Shown here piece after piece: positions 47,001-47,677 of a DNA stretch of 47,677 bases (within the stretch, counting starts at the first letter, position 1; each line of letters starts with the position of its first letter). The translations under genes and the position numbers were made by a program. The notes beneath the pieces are model-generated. The model did no database searches and was not told where the DNA came from. It saw only the letters and a list, made by a program, of their open reading frames with translations. Location: assembly GCA_947631865.1 (NCBI GenBank), contig CANRNF010000015.1, positions 1 to 47,677 on the forward strand, written 5' to 3'. The DNA is from an uncultured Oscillospiraceae bacterium (GTDB lineage Bacteria; Bacillota; Clostridia; Oscillospirales; Oscillospiraceae).

Positions 47001-47202
47001 GGGCGTCACCTCCGAACCCTTCGTTCCGGGAGGCACCGGCGGCGGCACCGGCGGCGGTGGAGGCACAGGCGGCAGCGGCGGCGCAGGCGGACCCACGGCG
47101 CCCCTTACAGGGGACGACACCTCGGTCCTGCCCTGGCTGCTGATGCTGGTCGTGTCCGGCGCCTGCCTGGCGGCAGTCCTGAAAAAGAGAAGGACCTTCT
47201 GA
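38065..47202 (+). CDS. Giant repeat-rich cell-wall surface protein (3045 residues)
   Basis: Predicted adhesin-like protein. Order: signal peptide (about 1-29), seven APEE[AT]T hexapeptides (37-78), and an acidic Pro-rich linker. About eight diverged modules of roughly 125 residues follow (about 270-1370), each with an opening like GTYTLNDGSGWKIEV, a closing PGWYxxxxxxxPxxLTLTW and an I/V-rich core. A beta-helix region (about 1378-1982; TIYLKDDVKIG, KITIDGQGHTI, GGSFTMDGGSIHDNIG) precedes a region with seven CxxC pairs (about 2009-2316). Four InlB-like repeats (about 2319-2881) alternate with DxNxNGxxDYxE loops. A Pro/Gly-rich stalk, the sorting motif APLTG (3012-3016), a membrane helix and KKRRTF end the protein. 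AAAGGAAG lies before the ATG. It is likely controlled by the upstream switch. No enzyme domain was recognised. Confidence 0.9.
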   Translation: MKRGKSTIARVMAAILCLCILLPLFGAAADVPEGTVAPEEATAPEEATAPEEATAPEETTAPEETTAPEETAAPEETAAPDGSEGNVPSDDPGVDATPAPSDGPEGDPGLEGPGLDEEDTGDTTPAPSDDPAEPIEPPETVEQTEFTVYHHYPDGEVKTYAGTISPAGVQVQGVEGLYVVPYVVLPEPKMNEDGSVLAPFSSFDLEEGGDAVIFEGDTPETVCAKIIYEPGTPRVVLHVYYGDAGIATISGIGPDVTDAEAVKKYFVNTNYIGTYVTGRHEEGQSYDKWSIVIDDTGNVFLYYNGADTGATVKAFNSVASSGKPTSIVFSLDGWYTDAANNTPQNLTVTLDNNGYFTISGTIYWDKDGTRTPYTFSSDCHYYNETVLKTYFKDFQGDYTLPDGSGWKLTINDDGSMSMSGTGAENAFIDYMTIDASDHKTVKTVRYISPDWYKNDQKTNYQPLTLTWTTAVNSLAHKSFKCGSATFYKADKSPLKAFTDKCYFAASDGIFSYEYFSGEEGRKYAGTYSLSPEYGNTYGEDIEDIGDWYIEVTEAGHVYLHMGEDQVYEAVMTAGATTSGKQRVTTMAVALPGWYTTTSYTTPAYLTLTWGFDNVSKSAGYGKGALYFTTTEIDKAYKPDAAKQNHIIPALRFERSDITEFAKRKLAPYKGDYLVSDGTDEKIVIGEDGAVTLHTYDGAKLTPLYYTFDDTDWLEGDDDGSAVTSVVFSKKEWFSAAKQKAPNAKRATITMTWDPASLQFAVSADTNIYAPESDTISHVYNTSIRYSKQEGIAEGAAYFEQFVKGTYTLNDGSGWKIEVKQDETDNKWKIYTDFGAGDYVEVKNPAPQFAESTDKEIGNDGKYLSSITVPVPGWFADEACTQSAVVTLNWKGNVKNPMDDHQFNVESKPIYRKVDGEVECKYLAGTFYSDWNRTLGGDFLKAYAGTYQPTAAEGKWWIDIGGDGTVTVTSTDSQNEEHTITDVAMDITIDKSKKNDANLNYGDVKGVTDIKVVIPQWRTVKTNDTLANIAQCGEVTFSFVAAENGSSYFTPSNTYIYADTNGGSPWEVAAKSSAPGYNKTLLTKLYIEDRAYTETNRERARAYFKDYEGTYYIEDPTLNYQLTVTEDGDIYWGDLTSVSKPLAADVAFDGIRDDNENGKVDNGESTPIPGTISVWLNGYTNAKVSTSNTKPYYTDGTQRADLTWSETAGETENPDSAHKFKTSASVKGFKVGSTSQTTFAADQAYIRSDGGAEDIAEPGTYETTDGEFKIIVEEDDDGKITYNFYRPDVKTPYPLKLFGSKDAPYLRGKIGKMKKNDVYLVVTKIQSPGYENFLFAAYEVTYNDLNDHQQTSSSAPTVTLPAMTRFTDYSVTGEDEEGLFIVAGPGEDATSGTPYSRLSMALHDIQDGDTIYLKDDVKIGFEAKLPDGVGKITIDGQGHTIKRDTHVIPSLARAMTTDPVLLDILLDPDVAPEISLLALGSEGVMTVALDEEGSGGPTETYAGAILQVGEGDTVTLKNVTVDGEGKWEWDEKKLEYDKQLNQDYDINVLDDPQGGHPITVDPTGVTSTESLIKVYAGTLILDGVTLQNFFAGDGYNDDRHFIDFMSKEGGKLEVKSKTVFQHNASRSGVCIGNTDKDEILLGGCTTMRDNYCYGGNGGLIVAMEGTQVYMSTGTEIINNVTADTNGVFIQLHKKTDGVKDGDNKGDTYSKLHMKGGEIAYNVGLRGGSYGWGNTIYLYNGGSFTMDGGSIHDNIGAGISSIYQQPSADALKLNAGSIYNNTCSLTDEGTDWALDIALMNIGDVGKDMTVTQNFVVGAAAILGGYASGDEYLTNNGEIHGNISVYSYFNNEGNVSTVVNNNLIDGNIRLENGSMIKNAETGKITGNVTVRGALTESAGESSFHNEGIVRGAVELAEGAHMYNSGEVYGDVKVKSGATLEMNCNEEGHTHGGTIHGNVTVYPDGVIYADVKPTEIDGIITFEYENEEDKQRMKDVLDTCGVSYTGLIFKQHKHTVSEKDGKIQGEWDETVDEPDDDYKCTDPTTKQYACKTCGKVVITKETKPAEHEYYLYRIDEATCTKGEIHIYRCENCTAFNSATKELKFQVGDPLGHDYVKNTAISYPATEYGSGHEYFVCSRCGKVLDIEIPPFAAGAHTHTFLNPDGTINMSEGVETPATCTKDGEMTFTCENCKATITIDIPAKGHRYPDPTKADPTRDYEHFEHKDSTCSTAGYDKYAPKCTVCDTVDTTYTYQVYLPKLEHVWTEWADVDAGPYICTAERKQERHCELCGTTEERLGGEKNHIWDSTETTCTVCGYITNGHHIVYITNGGAAPDSLTDAAEKAHTPKDVVSLWQPAGQKDEDGKGLKDGKWTKQDPATGQQAVFAGWSGKDLGSAPLETKPEEEFISSVTIPEDENVTVFAVWAADRNKNGRPDYNEGTVSIKYDINGGDGTTPEPLTNVLPGGSYPLETAPGLTKAGNLFAGWTAEVTRKDTVIEKGTNPKEIEETLVASPYTVPADTTNDITLYAVYAKDSDNNGKLDYCEDALHVEYYINGGQVHDGYTVVTEGKQEGMFYVCNDYHKPGDDAALLSVEAGRTMIYRDKAVLIGWSAGPHEALVTSEEEIKGVLITRVSLTGADANAKVYAVWATDENENHVADYKEDTLTHTYHRNEYLSDYSGTTLDVEQGQHLTIEIDEDTGKPKQEPDRQIGILPGMAVELYDDHYFGSADLVDGDGNILEDHYVQVGWSQYSHGACRSKTDYDNWVIAGDDEGYTDSVDGKYYRYIYDSRYENAYALWAIDNDKNGIADFRETSYTITLDLNGGTGGEDFPHTTVLNDGDTFTFPPDPTREGYTFKGWSTEGDETLYKAKDTVTVTDDVTYTAQWDPTGGSGGSGGGPGGGGIDPDPWYPPYTEATASPAPSKDPNATPDPNATPDPNATPDPNATASPAPTLGPGVTSEPFGTPDPNATPAPGTTPGPHATPGPGVTSEPFVPGGTGGGTGGGGGTGGSGGAGGPTAPLTGDDTSVLPWLLMLVVSGACLAAVLKKRRTF
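38173..38298 (+). repeat. 7 x 18-bp repeat encoding APEE[AT][TA]
   Basis: Tandem, in frame and nearly identical at the nucleotide level (GCGCCGGAGGAG core), so probably recent and variable in copy number. It forms an acidic, Pro-rich start of the mature protein. Confidence 0.9.
46816..46887 (+). repeat. 4 x 18-bp repeat encoding DPNAT[PA]
   Basis: In-frame tandem repeat in the wall-spanning stalk of the giant protein, followed by looser TPxP and Gly-rich repeats up to the sorting signal. Confidence 0.85.
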
Positions 47203-47300
47203 TACCATAGCCGACATCGATGGTATCAAATGATTGGAGAGCTATGATCAACTGCACCGCTTTTTCCGGAAAGCCGTGTCAAAAAATGGTGCAGTTGATC
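47201..47300 (+). other. Two inverted repeats after the giant gene
   Basis: GATACCAT/ATGGTATC (47201-47208 with 47220-47227) overlaps the stop codon. GATCAACTGCACC/GGTGCAGTTGATC (47246-47258 with 47288-47300) follows. Neither has a proper T-run. They may protect the 3' end of the message or be remnants of an insertion. Confidence 0.45.
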
Positions 47301-47395
47301 GAGTTCGCAAAACAGGCGCCTAAATGAAAACCTGCATTTTTGGTGCATTGAGCGCCTGTTTAGCAGCTGCGAAATGAGAAAAACTGGTGCAAATG

Positions 47396-47432
47396 ATGAA
47401 AGACATCCCCGAATAACGGGGATGTCTTTCAT
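47396..47432 (-). terminator. Hairpin downstream of tRNA-Lys
   Basis: ATGAAAGACATCCCCG (47396-47411), loop AATAA, CGGGGATGTCTTTCAT (47417-47432): a perfect 16-bp stem, 44 bases after the tRNA 3' end in its direction of transcription. T-rich sequence follows only later. The right arm is repeated at 36572-36587. Confidence 0.6.
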
Positions 47433-47482
47433 TTGCTTGCACGGCATCATGTTCTCCAGTGCTGACGTGCATAGGTGGTGAC
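47412..47482. repeat. Right copy of the 71-bp direct repeat (att-like)
   Basis: Spans one arm of the trailer hairpin through to the last seven bases of tRNA-Lys, including its CCA. Four mismatches to 36569-36639. It bounds the recombinase/giant-gene block on the right. Confidence 0.65.
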
Positions 47483-47551
47483 CTAGCGGGGATTCGAACC
47501 CCGGACCCACTGCTTAAAAGGCAGTTGCTCTGCCTACTGAGCTACTAAGTC
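47476..47551 (-). tRNA. tRNA-Lys(TTT)
   Basis: A 76-nt cloverleaf. Acceptor GACTTAG/CTAGGTC, discriminator A and encoded CCA; D arm GCTCAGTAGGCAGAGC; anticodon stem ACTGC/GCAGT around the loop CTTTTAA (anticodon TTT); T arm CCGGGGTTCGAATCCCCG. Its 3' end coincides with the 71-bp repeat, a usual kind of integration target. Confidence 0.95.
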
Positions 47552-47567
47552 ACGTATTTTATTAAAA

Positions 47568-47641
47568 TGGCAGGGACGGCGGGATTCGAACCCACTATAT
47601 CAGAGTCAAAGTCTGGTGTGTTACCTTTACACTACATCCCT
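47568..47641 (-). tRNA. tRNA-Gln(TTG)
   Basis: A 74-nt cloverleaf. Acceptor AGGGATG/CGTCCCT, discriminator G and encoded CCA; anticodon loop CTTTGAC (anticodon TTG) on a stem with one terminal mismatch; T arm GTGGGTTCGAATCCCGC. It lies 16 bp upstream of tRNA-Lys in the same direction, so the two are probably cotranscribed. Confidence 0.94.
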
Positions 47642-47677
47642 ATGGATGCCGCCATCCGTGATAAAGAAAAATAGGCT

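Noticed and set aside
41476..47229. A 1917-residue minus-strand open frame opposite the giant gene
   Set aside because: Composition (Val/Gly/Asp/His-rich without domains) and full overlap with a protein that has signal peptide, repeats and sorting signal mark it as a shadow.
47226..47510. 94-residue minus-strand frame starting MGPGFESPLGHH
   Set aside because: Its first codons are the tRNA-Lys T arm and acceptor read as protein; the rest is the trailer and repeats.

Overview
The window reads as chromosome of a GC-rich, spore-forming Clostridia member, most like the Oscillospiraceae/Ruminococcaceae of the animal gut. The grounds are the spoIIGA-sigE pair, a PolC-type replicase, the Firmicutes pyrH-frr-uppS-dxr-rseP-ispG-polC gene order, GC-rich third codon positions, and abundant surface proteins with InlB-like and Pro-rich repeats. 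Genus cannot be settled from this sequence alone.

Layout. (1) 1-1160, minus: sporulation sigma-E (partial) and its processing protease SpoIIGA. (2) 1195-11850, plus: a housekeeping operon for UMP kinase, ribosome recycling, undecaprenyl-PP synthesis, the MEP isoprenoid pathway (Dxr, IspG), site-2 protease RseP and PolC. A frameshifted FkbM methyltransferase sits between pyrH and frr, and cdsA is missing from its usual place. (3) 11894-14032: a secreted, membrane-anchored protein with 30 TPEP-type tetrapeptides. (4) 14097-23573, minus: malic enzyme, two-subunit fumarase and NAD synthetase, preceded by a pyrG-glmS-purB-purA nucleotide/amino-sugar operon with a good promoter. (5) 23717-29134, plus: a sugar-type regulon with an APH-fold kinase, a PocR-AraC regulator, a binding protein and two ABC permeases, without an ATPase.

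(6) 29224-36550, accessory: two complementary, inverted fragments of one IS3-family element bracket a module with a flavin reductase-like protein, an AIM24-family protein, eight small Cys-rich peptides with bacteriocin-like double-glycine leaders (four plus, two minus, two plus), and a methyltransferase-STAS fusion directly behind the first four peptides. No maturase or peptidase-ABC exporter is present, so the peptides are orphan RiPP-like or metal-binding candidates.

(7) 36569-47482, accessory: a tyrosine recombinase, a textbook invertible segment of about 320 bp bounded by perfect inverted 24-bp sites, a one-helix micropeptide, and a 3045-residue repeat-rich cell-wall protein with a C-terminal APLTG sorting signal. 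A strong sigma-A promoter inside the invertible segment points away from the giant gene as sequenced, so I read the locus as a phase-variable ON/OFF switch captured in the OFF state. The block is bounded by 71-bp direct repeats, the right one covering the tRNA-Lys 3' end. (8) tRNA-Lys(TTT) and tRNA-Gln(TTG) on the minus strand close the window.

The two most promising undescribed systems are the invertible-promoter/giant-adhesin locus and the double-glycine-leader Cys-rich peptide array with its methyltransferase-STAS neighbour.
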